Shown here piece after piece: positions 21,561 through 33,268 of a stretch of 64,000 nt of DNA. Each line of letters opens with the position of its first letter. Within the stretch, counting starts at the first letter, position 1. The notes under the pieces were generated by a model. The model was not told the DNA's origin. It saw only the letters and a list, made by a program, of their open reading frames with translations, and made no database searches. The position numbers were made by a program, and so were the translations under genes. Source of the stretch: Tillandsia leiboldiana. Its lineage: Eukaryota > Streptophyta > Magnoliopsida > Poales > Bromeliaceae. The DNA is taken from contig CM055065.1 in assembly GCA_029204045.2 (NCBI GenBank), positions 9,678,521-9,742,520 on the forward strand. The letters are read 5' to 3'.

Positions 21561-22555
21561 CATTGGAGTCGGAAAATCTTTACATTTTCTAGATCAAACT
21601 TTTTGACCAACTCCATTGCATACTTGGATTGACTCAAGTGAATACCTTCATCATTTTGTTTAATTTGCAATCCAAGGAAAATAAGTCAATTCGCCCATCA
21701 TGGACATCTCAAATTCGCTTTCCATGGTCTCCGCGAATTTAGAAGCATCATTATCTCTTGTTGCGCCAAATACAATGTCATCGACATAGATTTGTGCTAC
21801 AATGAAATTGTTTTGATAATGCTTCACAAAGAGAGTCCTATCAGCTCCCCCTCGAGTATAGCCCTTCTCCAAAAGGTGCTTTGTTAACCTTTCGTACCAT
21901 GCTCGCGGTGCTTGTTTCAGACCGTAAAGAGCCTTTTTCAAACGAAAAACATGGTTAGGTTGTTTATGATCTACAAAACCTTTCGGTTGAGCCACATAAA
22001 CTTCCTCATTTAAAAACCATTTAGAAATGCGCTCTTAACGTCCATTTGAAATAATTTGATTTTAAAATGACAAGCAATAGCAAACAGTATACGAATGGAC
22101 TCGAGTCTAGCTACAGGGGCGAAGTTTCGTCAAAGTCTATACCTTCTACTTGAGAGTAGCCTTGAGCAACTAATCGTGCCTTGTTCCTGATGATAGTACC
22201 ATCTCATTTTTCTTGTTCTTGAAGATCCATTTGGTACCTATCACATTGTGTTGCTTTGGAGGCTTCGTTAATTCCCAGACTTTGTTCGCTCAAATTGATG
22301 GAGCTCTTCCTGCATTGCTTTAATCCAGTAGTCATCCTGAAGAGCTTCATCTATGTTCTTTGGTTCGATAAAGATACGTAGCAAGCGAATCCACAAACCA
22401 ACTGCCTCCGAGTTTCGACTCCTTCTTGTGGATCTCCAATAATATTCGATTCCGGATGATCCTTGGAGATTCGTAACGTTGGTTGAAGGGAGAGTACTCG
22501 GAGATATATGAGATGATTCCTGCACATCAGATAAACTAGAAGGAACATTAGATGC
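21561..22555 (-). pseudogene. Copia RT, copy 1, broken and cut by the gap
   Basis: Pieces of the Copia RT are in different frames: ALQDDYWIKAMQEELHQFER near 22300, then PKGFVDHKQPNHVFRLKKAL and YVDDIVFGATRD (catalytic YVDD, about 21780). Missing single bases relative to copy 2 cause the frameshifts. The upstream end runs into the N gap at 22556, so gag and the rest of integrase of this copy are not seen. Confidence 0.8.
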
Positions 22556-22655
22556 NNNNNNNNNNNNNNNNNNNNNNNNNNNNNNNNNNNNNNNNNNNNN
22601 NNNNNNNNNNNNNNNNNNNNNNNNNNNNNNNNNNNNNNNNNNNNNNNNNNNNNNN
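22556..22655. other. Assembly gap of 100 N
   Basis: Exactly 100 N, a conventional size for an unknown gap. The left edge is in the integrase/RT linker of Copia copy 1; the right edge is inside an LTR. If the copy is like copy 2, about 3 kb or more is missing here. Confidence 0.95.
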
Positions 22656-23581
22656 CCTACCGAATCCACGGTCTTCACCCAATAGCACCGTTCGATCCAC
22701 GAACGGTGCCTCGCTCCGAAGCCCACGAGAGCGATTGAACCTTGAATCCACAAGGACACGCGAATCCACGCGCGATTTTTGGGGAAAATCGTTTTTTTTT
22801 GGGTGGTGATGATCCGCCGAATACTTAGATCAAAGATAGATCGGAAATACCATCTAAGTATTCATTAGTTTTGATTCAACTCAAGATGTGAGTATGAAAA
22901 CCTAGAATCAACTAATCAATATAGATGAAGAAACATAGAGTATTCTCTAATGATTTTCCTTTCTTCTCTATATGTGGATCTATAGCCGTATATGATGATA
23001 TATGAAAATGACGGCTATGTGGATTCACCCTAGAAAAGGAGTCATAGGGTGTATTTATAGGTTAGAAACCCTAGGAAGGAGATAAGAATCAAAAACCTTC
23101 CATTTCTGGAATATTTACGGACGGCGATCCGGATCGTGATAACTAGAATCCGGATCGTCATAACAAACAGCCAATTCCAGAAAAACGAAGGTTCGGGATC
23201 CGGATCATGTGACTACGATCCGGATCGTTCATACCACAGTTCACCGAAACATCATCGTTCGGGAATCCGGATCAAGAGACTACGATCCGGATTGCGACGA
23301 TGTATGAACGAACCACCTTCGGGATCCGGATCGAACAACCTGATCCGGATCCTGAACATGTCCCAAGTCCAGTTTTTGATTTTTATGCAATGAAAGATTC
23401 TTCCAAGTGTTTCTACACTACAAGAAGTATTCGGATCACACAAATTCTTTAGTTAAACATACCTGATCCTTTTGAATTCTTCTTTCTTGAGATTGAGTTA
23501 AATGATCCAACTTTCTTCTTCACCTTCAATCTTCAAGACTTGAGACTTTCACGAAACTACGCCAACTCAAATTCCGTAACA
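22656..23581 (-). repeat. Copia LTR2 (left part in the gap)
   Basis: It matches LTR3 closely. Part of the hairpin array survives, including a fifth hairpin with a perfect 10-bp stem GCACCGTTCG / CGAACGGTGC. TATA box at 23052-23059. Confidence 0.85.
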
Positions 23582-24326
23582 ATCTCCCCCTTTGGCGGTT
23601 TCGTGACAAAACATAGATCCACTAAAGAAAATTCAAAAAGATATTTTTGTTGCTATCACCATACAACAAAAATTTACAATGGAGATCCAAAATACAATAC
23701 ATGAGTTAACTCCTAAAACAGACTCTAGACTTAGACATCTGTACTCTCTGCAAAAAGAAATCATTCTTGACAAAAGAAATCGTTAGATACCTCAAAAATT
23801 TTGTATTATTCAAAAACCACAACAGAGATGAAGTTTAAACTCATTTATACTTACCATGACATTTATATTCAGATATGTAAACTGATCATAGTTAAAAGAC
23901 ACCAACATATCTTCTTTGCACGTAAAAACCAAATGTCATGAACATGTTTGTGACAAACTTATATATATAGAGATATGTAATTGATCAGAGTTAAGAACCA
24001 ACATATCTTCTATGCAATCAAAAACCAAGTGTCACAAACTTGTTAGTGAACATCAACTTGTTAGTTATATATACATGCCCAAATAGTTAGCAAATAGTTA
24101 GTCGAGGCATGCATTCAAACAACTGGAAAACCAATTTGAAGTTCTACTTACCTTTGTGTTTCCACTTACCTTTGATGTTCCAACACATCATCATGTTCAA
24201 TCAATCATTGTTCAAGTTCTCTATAAACTCTCTCCCCCTTTTTGTCACAAAATTAGCCAAAAACACACAAAAACTTTAAGGAGAGTTAAAGATTTCAAAA
24301 ATTGTTCCGAAAAATAAGAACTAGAA
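23582..24326. other. AT-rich 3' region of Copia copy 2
   Basis: It holds the PPT (23582-23598), then AT-rich sequence matching 17818-18619, with a second C-rich tract tctccccctttttgtcac near 24230. Nothing is coding. Confidence 0.6.
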
Positions 24327-25859
24327 CTAAAAGTAAGTCCTAAAAGCTGAACTAAAGTTTAAAAAGATAAAACTCCTGCACAAATCTGCACAAAAATTGT
24401 TAAAGCACAAATTAGTCATCCGAGTCTGAGTCCTCAGACGCACTATATCCCATCTTAGTGAACATTTCTTGATCATTTCCTCATTGAATTTACTTTCTTC
24501 TTGGTCAATGTAATTTTGGGATGCCGTTTGATCTCGAGTTCTTCCAGACATCGCCTTTCCTTTGTTCTGATGCTTGTTGAGACGTGAGGCCGAGGTGCCG
24601 ACACAAGGTTTCTTTCCAGTGGAATGTGTCGGAGTAACATGTGGTAATTTGTGAAGTGACTTCACAATCGTTGACTCATCTATCATCCCCCAACAGTGTT
24701 GATAAGATGTCGAGCTTATATCAATGTCAAACTTTTGTAAGATCCTCATGATGATTAACGGAAACGGAAGTCGCTCAGAAGGATGAGGATGCATATATCT
24801 TGACATTCTATTCCAATTATGTAGGAATATCCATGTTCAATCCTACAGCCTCAGAGGGATGACCTAAGAGATATAGGAACAGCAGTCTCTCCATCTCACG
24901 ACCTTAGTCTGCATGTTAGGTAGAATGTTGTAACAACGTGATGAATTTAGAAATCGGTACTCATCGAAGATGTTTGGATTTTACACTTTTACCATTAGCT
25001 GATTCGTTCCTTCCAAACAAATTTTATCTATCACTGTTCGCCACAAGGCATTCGTCAAACTTTCCTTCCTTCCTTTCAAAAAGTTGATCCCCGATGTGTT
25101 AGATTCCATTCCAAGGACTTCGCCAATTAGCTGCGAGTGATTTTAAGTTTCATCCCTGGGATAATTTGTAAGAAATGCATGATCCATGTTCTCCTTCTTG
25201 AAGATGTGTTGCATTCGTGTAAAAGGTCCTTACACGATACAAACAATACCCAAGTAGTTCGGGGAATCGGCAGACTTGGATGAGATTAGCTTGCTCAATC
25301 AAGGTTCCAAACTCAGGTGAGTGATTTCGGAGAGCTTCAATGTTGACATGACGTTCACCGATGCATTCACGACGTTCAAACGCTCGAAGCGATCCATGCT
25401 GACGAACACTCCTTTCCACGCGAGGCGGGGAGTCAGGAACTATCGGTGTGTTTAAAATCAGCGTCTCGTCGTAGTCCAAAACGTCTAGTTACTCGTTTCC
25501 TTTTCACAGAGATGGTTGGTTAGTCATAGGCGCTTTTCCTTTGTCCATGGGTGCTTTTCCTTTCGAGCATCGGACGCCTTTTGTTCAGGCAATGATTCAT
25601 CATCATCTGTCAATGCAGTCCAATCTATCTCGTGACAATCCACCTCTGTATCACTGACCTCGACAAATTCACCTTTTGTTGTGTTTTTCTTAGCTCTCTT
25701 TAATTTGTTTGTGGCCCGAGTGTGCACTATTGTGACCAACAAAAGATGATCCATGAGAATCCCATTGATCCAAGTGCTTTGAGAAGATTTAAATCCTGTG
25801 AAGACCAACTCAAGAACACAAAAATTCTTAGTTTTCAAAAATTGAAAAATTGTACCCAA
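24327..25859 (-). pseudogene. Copia env-like ORF, copy 2 (longer, broken)
   Basis: Three open pieces are in different frames. The first (25524-25859) includes the hydrophobic N-terminus and a basic region. The second (25150-25479) has LIEQANLIQVCRFPELLGY. The third (24327-24806) has MHPHPSERLPFPLIIMRILQ. The sequence between the last two reads, with frameshifts, like the plant retroelement domain usually called putative plant transposon protein. Several indels and stops make it a pseudogene. Copy 1 keeps only its two ends. Confidence 0.6.
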
Positions 25860-26293
25860 ACAATCATAATCATGTAGAGAGACTAAGAATCAAATTAGTT
25901 TTGCAAAAGGACTTTTAAAAATAGATCAATTGCATGATTTTCGAAAATCCTTATTATATGCCCTAAAACCGAAATTTTAGAAATCGAAGCCTAAAAATCC
26001 GTTAATCAGGAGAAAACCTAGCATATAATCAAAACTAAACAACCCAGAGTTCTTATTTCAAAAGAAATTTGATCAAAAAACATCCACAAACAAAGTTGAT
26101 CCAAGAAATTCGTGCGTTTGAGGAGGAAAAGAGGAAAAACGGGTGAAAAACCGAGATTTTGATCAATAAAACTTACTTGGAATTGAAGAACTTGAGTTTG
26201 AAAGCTTCCAAGGAGGATGAAATCTAGAGAGAGAGGCTCTGGAAACTTCGGAACAAAAGATTGGCGTAAAGAAATCAAAAAACCCCTGTCGTT

Positions 26294-26462
26294 CCTTATA
26301 AAACCTAGCCGCGATCCGGATCAGTTCATAACTGCGATCCGGATCGGCTACCAGCAGTAAGAACTGCGTTCGGGATCCGGATCGGCAGATACAATCCGGA
26401 TCGTCAGCCCGCAGAAGAATTCCTGCGTTCGGGATCCGGATCATCTAGCCCGATCCGGATCG
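26294..26462 (-). promoter_or_regulatory. Candidate internal promoter, Copia copy 2
   Basis: A GATCCGGATC palindrome cluster is followed by TTTTATAAGG (26294-26303) upstream of the env-like ORF, as in copy 1. Confidence 0.55.
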
Positions 26463-27400
26463 GCCCCAACTTTTTTCTTTAGAAAATTTCAGAGAAATTC
26501 AGGAAAATCCAGAAAAAGATTGTAAGCACAAATGGGTATCAACTTTAAACAAAAATCATCGTTTCATACAACAAGAATTAGATTATGCCAAATCTATCAA
26601 TAATATCCAAAAATGAAACGAAATTTACAAAAATTAAATCCCTTAAAGTTGAACACCTTCAATCACATCTAACTTGATCTTATGAGTAATGCCTTTATCA
26701 AATCATCAATTCAGTAAAGAAAATGAAATACAAAGATCAATAGATGTTTGAAATCCCAAATATGGTAGATAATATTTCTAGACAATCTGTTGAAGAGAGT
26801 GGCTCTTTGAGCATCTTTCTTTAAAATCCCACCTTATACCAACCTTGAAATTTGACAGAGTCAAGTATTTCAATATGCATTTTACTTAATCAAAAATTTG
26901 AACAACCATGCTTGGTATACATGTGGTAGCTGCACACAATACTCGGACGACCGAGGTGGTAGCTCTTTCCTCCATGTAGTGGTAGTTTTCACACTCCTCA
27001 TTGGGATGTAACTCTTTCCACATCTTTTGAGCATTTTACATTATCTTTGACTCCCCCTCAATTGGCTATCAATTATTTAAGATATAAAGTATTCAACCAA
27101 AAATTGATCTCGATTTCATACTCGACTAAACAGTCAAATAAGATAATGACTATACCAAGAGATCATAGAGAGAGAGAAATTGACTTTGATCACTTTAGAA
27201 GATGATTTAATTAACATAAATGATCATTGCAACAGTGAAATATTATGATGGCAAAGCATAATAAATTTCTAAATGTGCGAAAAGATGCAATTAAAGTCAA
27301 TTATGATCTATGCTCAATTAATGTCCTATGTACAAACATAGATAAAGAACAAAACAAAAAACAAATACAAAACCTATCCTAAGCAAAGATTTCAAAAAGG
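26463..27400. other. Noncoding region after pol, Copia copy 2
   Basis: AT-rich sequence closely matching 19913-20859. No supported frame. Confidence 0.5.
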
Positions 27401-28155
27401 AGATTATTTCAAGGAAAGCATCCAATTGCTTTTCGTAAATGAATAAAACGTTTTTTGATCCAAAGGTTTTGTTAAAATGTCAGCTAATTGATCCTCAGTT
27501 GAAATATATGAAAGTTGAAGAGTATTTGATCAACTAGCTCTCTAAGAAAATGATATCTAAGTTCAATATGTTTTGTTCTAGAGTGCAACACAGGGTTTTT
27601 AGAAATGTTAATTGCACTTGTGTTGTCACAAAGAATTGTTACCGAAGATGCTGAAATGCGGAAGTCACTCAATACGCTTTTCATCCAAATGAGTTGAGTT
27701 GAGCAACTTCCAGCTGAAATGTATTCCGCTTCGGCAGTCGAGAGTGCTATGCAATTCTGCTTTTTACTGTGCCATGCAACAAGGCAATGGCCTAGATAGA
27801 AGCATGCACCACTCGTGCTTTTCCGATCATCCACTGATCATGCCCAATCGGCATCTGAGTATCCAACAATATCCAAACTTGTTCCCATAGGATACCAAAT
27901 TCCGAAATTAATTGATCCTTTGATATGCCGGATGATCCGTTTCACCGCTTTCAGGTGAACCTCCTTTGGTGCTGATTGATATCTCGCGCAAATCCCAACA
28001 CTAAAGGATATATCCGGGCGACTAGCCGTGAGGTAAAGTAGACTTCCAATCATACTTCTATACAGTTTCTCGTCTACATTCTCACTATGTGATTCACTTC
28101 CAAGTCCCTTGTGGCTAGTTCCCATTGGAGTTGGAAAATCTTTACAATTTCTAGA
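27401..28155 (-). pseudogene. Copia RNase H, copy 2
   Basis: The frames 27838-28125 (KLYRSMIGSLLYLTASRPDI, DADWA) and 27484-27834 (KSTSGACFYLG, STAEAEY, CDNTSAINISKN, HIELRYHFLREL) are in the same frame but separated by a TGA where copy 1 has GGA (Gly). A frameshift near 27530 breaks the C-terminus. The catalytic motifs are otherwise present. Confidence 0.85.
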
Positions 28156-28981
28156 TCAAACTTTTTTGACCAACTCCAGTGCATACTTGGATTGACTCAA
28201 GTGAATACCTTCATCATTTTGTTTAATTTGCAATCCAAGAAAATAAGACAGTTCGCCCATCATGGACATCTCAAATTCGCTTTCCATGGTCTCCGCGAAT
28301 TTAGAAGCATCATTATCTTTTGTTGCACCAAATACAATGTCATCGACATAGATTTGTGCTACAATGAAATTATTTTGATAATGCTTCACAAAGAGAGTCC
28401 TGTCAGCTTCCCCCTCGAGTATAGCCCTTCTCCAAAAGGTGCTTTGTTAACCTTTCGTACCATGCTCGCGGTGCTTGTTTCAGACCGTAAAGAGCCTTTT
28501 TCAAACGAAAAACATGGTTAGGTTGTTTATGATCTACAAAACCTTTCGGTTGAGCTACATAAACTTCCTCATTTAAAAACCCATTTAGAAATGCGCTCTT
28601 GACGTCCATTTGAAATAATTTGATTTTAAAATGACAAGCAATAGCAAACAATATACGAATGGACTCGAGTCTAGCTACAGGGGCGAAAGTTTCGTCAAAG
28701 TCTATACCTTCTACTGAGAGTAGCCTTGAGCAACTAGTCGTGCCTGTTCCTGATGATAGTACCATCTTCATCTTTCTTGTTCTTGAAGATCCATTTGGTA
28801 CCTATCACATTATGTTGCTTTGGAGGCTTCGTTAATTCCCAGACTTTGTTTCGCTCAAATTGATGGAGCTCTTCCTGCATTGCTTTAATCCAGTAGTCAT
28901 CCTGAAGAGCTTCATCTATTGTCTTTGGTTCGATTAAAGATACGTAGCAAGCAAATCCGCAAACCAACTGCCTTCGATGTT
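28156..28981 (-). pseudogene. Copia RT, copy 2
   Basis: The RT motifs are spread over frames: VIGTKWIFKNKKDEDG (about 28790), FDETFAPVARLESIRILFA and FQMDVKSAFLNGFLNEEVYV (28403-28771), then YVDDIVFGATKD (28156-28389, catalytic YVDD). At least two single-base indels, near 28735 and 28410, separate them. No RT could be made from this copy without suppression. Confidence 0.85.
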
Positions 28982-29935
28982 CTAACTCCTTCTTGTGGAT
29001 CTCCAATGATGTTCGATTCCGGATGATCCTTGGAGATTCGTAGCGTTTGTTGAAACGGAAGTACTCGGAGGTACACGAGATGATTCCTGCACATCAGATA
29101 AACTAGAAGAACCATTAGATGCATCATTACTATTGGAAGTATTATTATGAGAAGATGCACTAGCAGGAGAATCATCATCTAGAGAGATATCGAGGGTAGA
29201 TTTTTCAGATTCAAAATGAGAAGCTTCATCTACTTTAACATTTAGAGATTCTATGATCGCCTTAGATTCAATGTTAAATACTCGATATGCTCTGCTATTC
29301 GTAGAATAACCCAAAAAGATCCCTTCATCACTTCGAGAGTCGAACTTTCCAAGATTTTCACGGTCACGTAAGATGTAACATCGACTCCCGAAGATACGAA
29401 AGTACTTGATATCCGGTTTTCTACTAAACCACAGCTCATATGGTGTATTCAAGGTTCCTGGGCGCAAATACACTCTGTTAATGACATAGACAGCGGTGTT
29501 CACAGCTTCAGCCCAAAAAAGTAGCGGTAATTTCCGGCTATGAAGCATCACACGCGCCATCTCTTGAACAACCCTGTTTTTGCGCTCAACAACACCATTC
29601 TGCTGAGGTGTATAGGGTGCCGAGAATTCATGCTTAATGCCATTTGAAGTACAAAAGTCAATGAATTTTGAATTTATGAATTCTCCACCCCTATCACTTC
29701 TAACACGAATGATCTTTTCATTCTTTTCAATCATAATACGATGGCAAATCTCATGAAAAGAGTCAACGTATCAGCTTTCTCTCTCAAAAATGCTACCCAA
29801 GAAAACCGAGAGAAATCATCAACCAATAAAAAGATGTACCATTTACCTCCCAAAGATGGTTGACGGGTCGGCCAAAAGAAAAAGAAGAAAAGAAAATAGT
29901 CTACACAAACTATACAAGATTTAATCGTAGAACGA
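28982..29935 (-). pseudogene. Copia integrase core, copy 2, with no protease
   Basis: The integrase core is recognisable: LLVDDFSRFSWVAFLREKA (first catalytic Asp, about 29840), VRSDRGGEF (second Asp, about 29700) and NGVVERKNR (Glu, about 29590). Single-base damage near 29735 splits the frame. Upstream of WPTRQPSLGG there is no HHCC finger and no protease: a short odd stretch joins it straight to the end of Gag. The copy is therefore a deletion derivative. Confidence 0.8.
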
Positions 29936-31957
29936 TTAAGGACAAGGAGGGGTTTCACCTTTGCATACCCAAACCTTTTGAGTTTTGGAGTATGTTGGTA
30001 AAGGTTGAGAGATTCTCCTTGAAGACGACGTCTTGTATGATTGATCTTTTTCTTTTGTCATCGTCTTGTTTGAGGTGCTACCAATGTTCTTTCCTTTTGA
30101 AAAATCCTTCCTTGAATTCCGGGAAGTGAGCTTATTGGTAGCAATTGCAAGATGTGGTTGATTTGTTCTTTGAGCTCCAATCTCGCAATTTCTTTCGATG
30201 TGCCCTGCAAAATTACAACGAAAACATACCTTTGAGCTTGACGATTCCGAAGAGGATGAGGTAGGTTTGTTGTCGTTGTTTGTCTTGAATTCCGATGTCG
30301 GAGGAGGAGATACCGACTGAGGCACAAAGACTGTCCCACTCGAACTTGGACTGTTTCCAGTTTGAGTGTACCCGAGGCCGAACCGATTTGTTTGACCAAG
30401 ACCAAGGAGTTTATCCAACTTACTCCTTCCTAAAGAGAATTGCTGTAAGTCATCCTTGAGTTGGAGAATGGTCTCTGTCATTTCCCGTCTTTCCTGTCGG
30501 CCCTCGCCATAGAGCTTCAAGAAGTAGTTTGCTTTGTTCACCATATCTATATAGTTCTTCTCGAGCTGCTCATTGGACTCTTGAAGGGAAACATTTGCTT
30601 TTATCAAACTATCCCTTTCCACTTCAAGATCGGTCGAGAGAGAAGTTACCCTTTTTACTTCTTCTTCGAGATCCTGCAATCTCCCTCTCAACCCCTTGTT
30701 TTGCTTAGCCGGTTTCTTTAAATCCTGTAAAGATCTGTGATAGGCTAGAGCAAACTCTTCACCTTCCGAATCATCCGATTCATTGTCCATTGCATTCTTT
30801 TCAACAGTGGAGTTGGACAATGATTCAGACGTACTTGCCATAAAGCACATGAATGGTGAAGATGTGGACGCGTGGAATGCCGTGGAGCTCTTTTCTTCAT
30901 CACTTGAAGACGACTCATTTGACGTTGAGTTGTCATCCCAAGTGACGACTTGCATCGCCTTCTTCTTTGCCGGATACTTGTTAGGACACTCCGTTGCAAT
31001 GTGGCCGTAGCCTCGACATTTGAAGCATTGCAGTTGTCCTTCTGAACTTTTCTTATCCTTTGAGAAGTTCTCCTGCTTTCTTGACTTGTGACTTGGAGTA
31101 CCCTTGCCTTTGTTCCACTTTCTGAAGGATGGAGATTTGCTTGAATTACCCCTTCGAAAGTTGCGGCGAAAATTCCTTGTCAAGAGAGCGAGCTGCTTCT
31201 CAAATTCCTCCATAGAGAGGTTCTCGTCATCGTCCGAGGAGGATGTATCCGCGTCTTCTTCCTTAGTTGTTTTCAACGCATAACCTGAAGACTTAGAAGT
31301 GGATGCTTTTCCAGAAGAATTGTTAGTATTAAAAGTCATTTCATAAGTTTGTAATGAACCAACTAATTCTTCTACACGTATTTCGTCCGGGTGTTTAATA
31401 GTTTCAATGGCAGTAACCTTTGGGCGAAATCGTTCAGGAAGAGTTCTTAAGATTTTTCTTACAATCTTAAATTCTGGAATCTTCTCTCCCAGATTAGCAC
31501 ATGAGTTTACGATGTCTTGCAATCGTGTATAGTAGTCCGTGAAAGATTCATTTTCTGCCATTAAGATAGAGTCAAACTTGCTCGTAAGCATTTGCAGTTT
31601 CTGAATCTTCACGAGGTTAGTTCCCTCATGTGTAACCTGAAGAACATCCCAGATTTCTTTCGCAGTCTCACATGCCGAGACGCGAGAGAATTCAGTTTGA
31701 GATAAGGCATTAAAAATAGCATTAATTCCCTTGCCATTGTAAGAAGATAACTCAAACTCTTCCTTGGTCCATTTCGACCTAGGTTTTAAGGTGTGAACAT
31801 CAGAGATAAGTTCAGTTGGATTAGTCCATCCTGATTCAATTGAATGCCACACCCTTTCGTCGATGGAAGATAAAAAGGCTTTCATCCGTACTTTCCAGTA
31901 CGCATAATTTGTTCCATCAAAGAAAGGGGGTCGATTGATGTTTCCACCTTCAACCAT
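29936..31957 (-). CDS. Copia (Sirevirus-type) Gag, copy 2
   Basis: This 673-residue open frame starts 19 bases after the PBS. The N-terminus has the Copia Gag signature FFDGTNYAYWKVRMKAFL, followed by the capsid-like region, a CCHC knuckle CFKCRGYGHIATEC at about residues 305-320, a predicted coiled coil (around 440-520) and a second knuckle CFRCNFAGHIERNC at about 578-592. Long Gag proteins with such knuckles are typical of Sireviruses. Gag packages element RNA in virus-like particles. The frame ends shortly after KTQKVWVCKG, where protease should follow but is deleted. It may still yield a full Gag. Confidence 0.85.
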   Translation of the reverse strand: MVEGGNINRPPFFDGTNYAYWKVRMKAFLSSIDERVWHSIESGWTNPTELISDVHTLKPRSKWTKEEFELSSYNGKGINAIFNALSQTEFSRVSACETAKEIWDVLQVTHEGTNLVKIQKLQMLTSKFDSILMAENESFTDYYTRLQDIVNSCANLGEKIPEFKIVRKILRTLPERFRPKVTAIETIKHPDEIRVEELVGSLQTYEMTFNTNNSSGKASTSKSSGYALKTTKEEDADTSSSDDDENLSMEEFEKQLALLTRNFRRNFRRGNSSKSPSFRKWNKGKGTPSHKSRKQENFSKDKKSSEGQLQCFKCRGYGHIATECPNKYPAKKKAMQVVTWDDNSTSNESSSSDEEKSSTAFHASTSSPFMCFMASTSESLSNSTVEKNAMDNESDDSEGEEFALAYHRSLQDLKKPAKQNKGLRGRLQDLEEEVKRVTSLSTDLEVERDSLIKANVSLQESNEQLEKNYIDMVNKANYFLKLYGEGRQERREMTETILQLKDDLQQFSLGRSKLDKLLGLGQTNRFGLGYTQTGNSPSSSGTVFVPQSVSPPPTSEFKTNNDNKPTSSSSESSSSKVCFRCNFAGHIERNCEIGAQRTNQPHLAIATNKLTSRNSRKDFSKGKNIGSTSNKTMTKEKDQSYKTSSSRRISQPLPTYSKTQKVWVCKGETPPCP

Positions 31958-31976
31958 TGTTCACAACCCTATTCCC

Positions 31977-31988
31977 GCTCTGATACCA
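31977..31988 (-). other. Copia primer-binding site (iMet tRNA)
   Basis: The minus strand reads TGGTATCAGAGC, a perfect initiator-tRNA-Met match, two bases inside LTR3. The Gag start codon lies only 19 bases further on. Confidence 0.9.
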
Positions 31989-31990
31989 CT

Positions 31991-33268
31991 TGTTGGGTCG
32001 TATATAATACGGATCTAAATAGGGGAAGAAACACCTAGAGGGGGGTGAATAGGTGTAAACGTATAAACACTCCAAAAATCGTTGCGATAAAACCCAATGC
32101 GGAAAATAAAATAACACGCAAGATTTTTACGTGGAAAACTCCATCACCGGAGTAAAAAACCACGGGGACCGATAACACGGCAGAAATCCACTAGAATTAA
32201 AACACGTACAAGGTGATTTACCGTACACACTTACGACTCAACCTTTTCCATACGCTCCTAGAGGATCTTCTCCGCTCGCTCCAGACGCTTCTCGAATCCA
32301 CGATCTGCGCCCAACGCCGAATCCACGGCGTCCAACGTCGAATCCACGACGTCCGACCGAATCCACGGTCTTCACCCAATAGCACCGTTCGAATCCACGC
32401 ACGTGCCTCGCTCCGAATCCACGAGAGCGATTGAACCTTGAATCCACAAGGACACGCGAATCCACGCGCCGATTTTTGGGGTAAATCGTTGTTTTTGGGT
32501 GGTGATGATCCGCCGAATACTTAGATCAAAGATAGATCGGAAATACCATCTAAGTATTCATTAGTTTGATTCAACTCAAGATGTGAGTATGAAAACCTAG
32601 AATCAAACTAATCAATATAGATGAAGAAACATAGAGTATTCTCTAATGATTTCCTTTCTTCTCTATATGTGGATCTATAGCCGTATATGATGATATATGA
32701 AAATGACGGCTATGTGGATTCACCCTAGAAAAGGAGTCATAGGGTGTATTTATAGGTTAGAAACCCTAGGAAGGAGATAAGAATCAAAAACCTGCCATTT
32801 CTGGATATTTACGGACGGCGATCCGGATCGTGATAACTAGGATCCGGATCGTCATAACAAAACAGCCAATTCCAGAAAAACGAAGGTTCGGGATCCGGAT
32901 CATGTGACTACGATCCGGATCGTTCATACAGTTCACCAAACATCAACGTTCGGGATCCGGATCAAGAGACTACGATCCGGATTGCGACGAAGTATGAACG
33001 AACCACCTTCGGGATCCGGATCGAACAACCTGATCCGGATCCTGAACATGTCCCAAGTCCAGTTTTTGATTTTTATGCAATGAAAGATTCTTCCAAGTGT
33101 TTCTACACTACAAGAAGTATTCGGATCACACAAATTCTTTAGTTAAACATACCTGATCCTTTTGAATTCTTCTTTCTTGAGATTGAGTTAAATGATCCAA
33201 CTTTCTTCACCTTCAATCTTCAAGACTTGAGACTTTCACGAAACTACGCCAACTCAAATTCCGTAACA
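31991..33268 (-). repeat. Copia LTR3 (5' LTR of copy 2)
   Basis: 1278 bp, from tgttggg to gtaaca in plus view. It contains the palindrome cluster (32818-33046), TATA box (32747-32754) and hairpin array (32292-32468). Confidence 0.9.

Larger units (their letters stand above)
16458..33268 (-). mobile_element. Sirevirus-like Copia cluster: three LTRs, two internal regions
   Basis: From left to right: LTR1 (16458-17800), internal copy 1 (17801-22555), assembly gap (22556-22655), LTR2 (22656-23581, left part in the gap), internal copy 2 (23582-31990) and LTR3 (31991-33268). All are on the minus strand. The large Gag with two zinc knuckles, the Pol order integrase-RT-RNase H, the env-like ORF after pol and the total length fit the Sirevirus lineage. 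LTR2 serves both internal regions, as expected from unequal recombination, or from a misjoin at the gap. The outer flanks catgg and tgtag do not form a target duplication. Confidence 0.85.

Noticed and set aside
22552..22809. Open frames spanning the N gap
   Set aside because: They consist largely of undefined residues and LTR sequence.
31977..31988. tRNA-Met gene fragments
   Set aside because: Only 12 bases match the tRNA 3' end complement, always next to an LTR; these are primer-binding sites.
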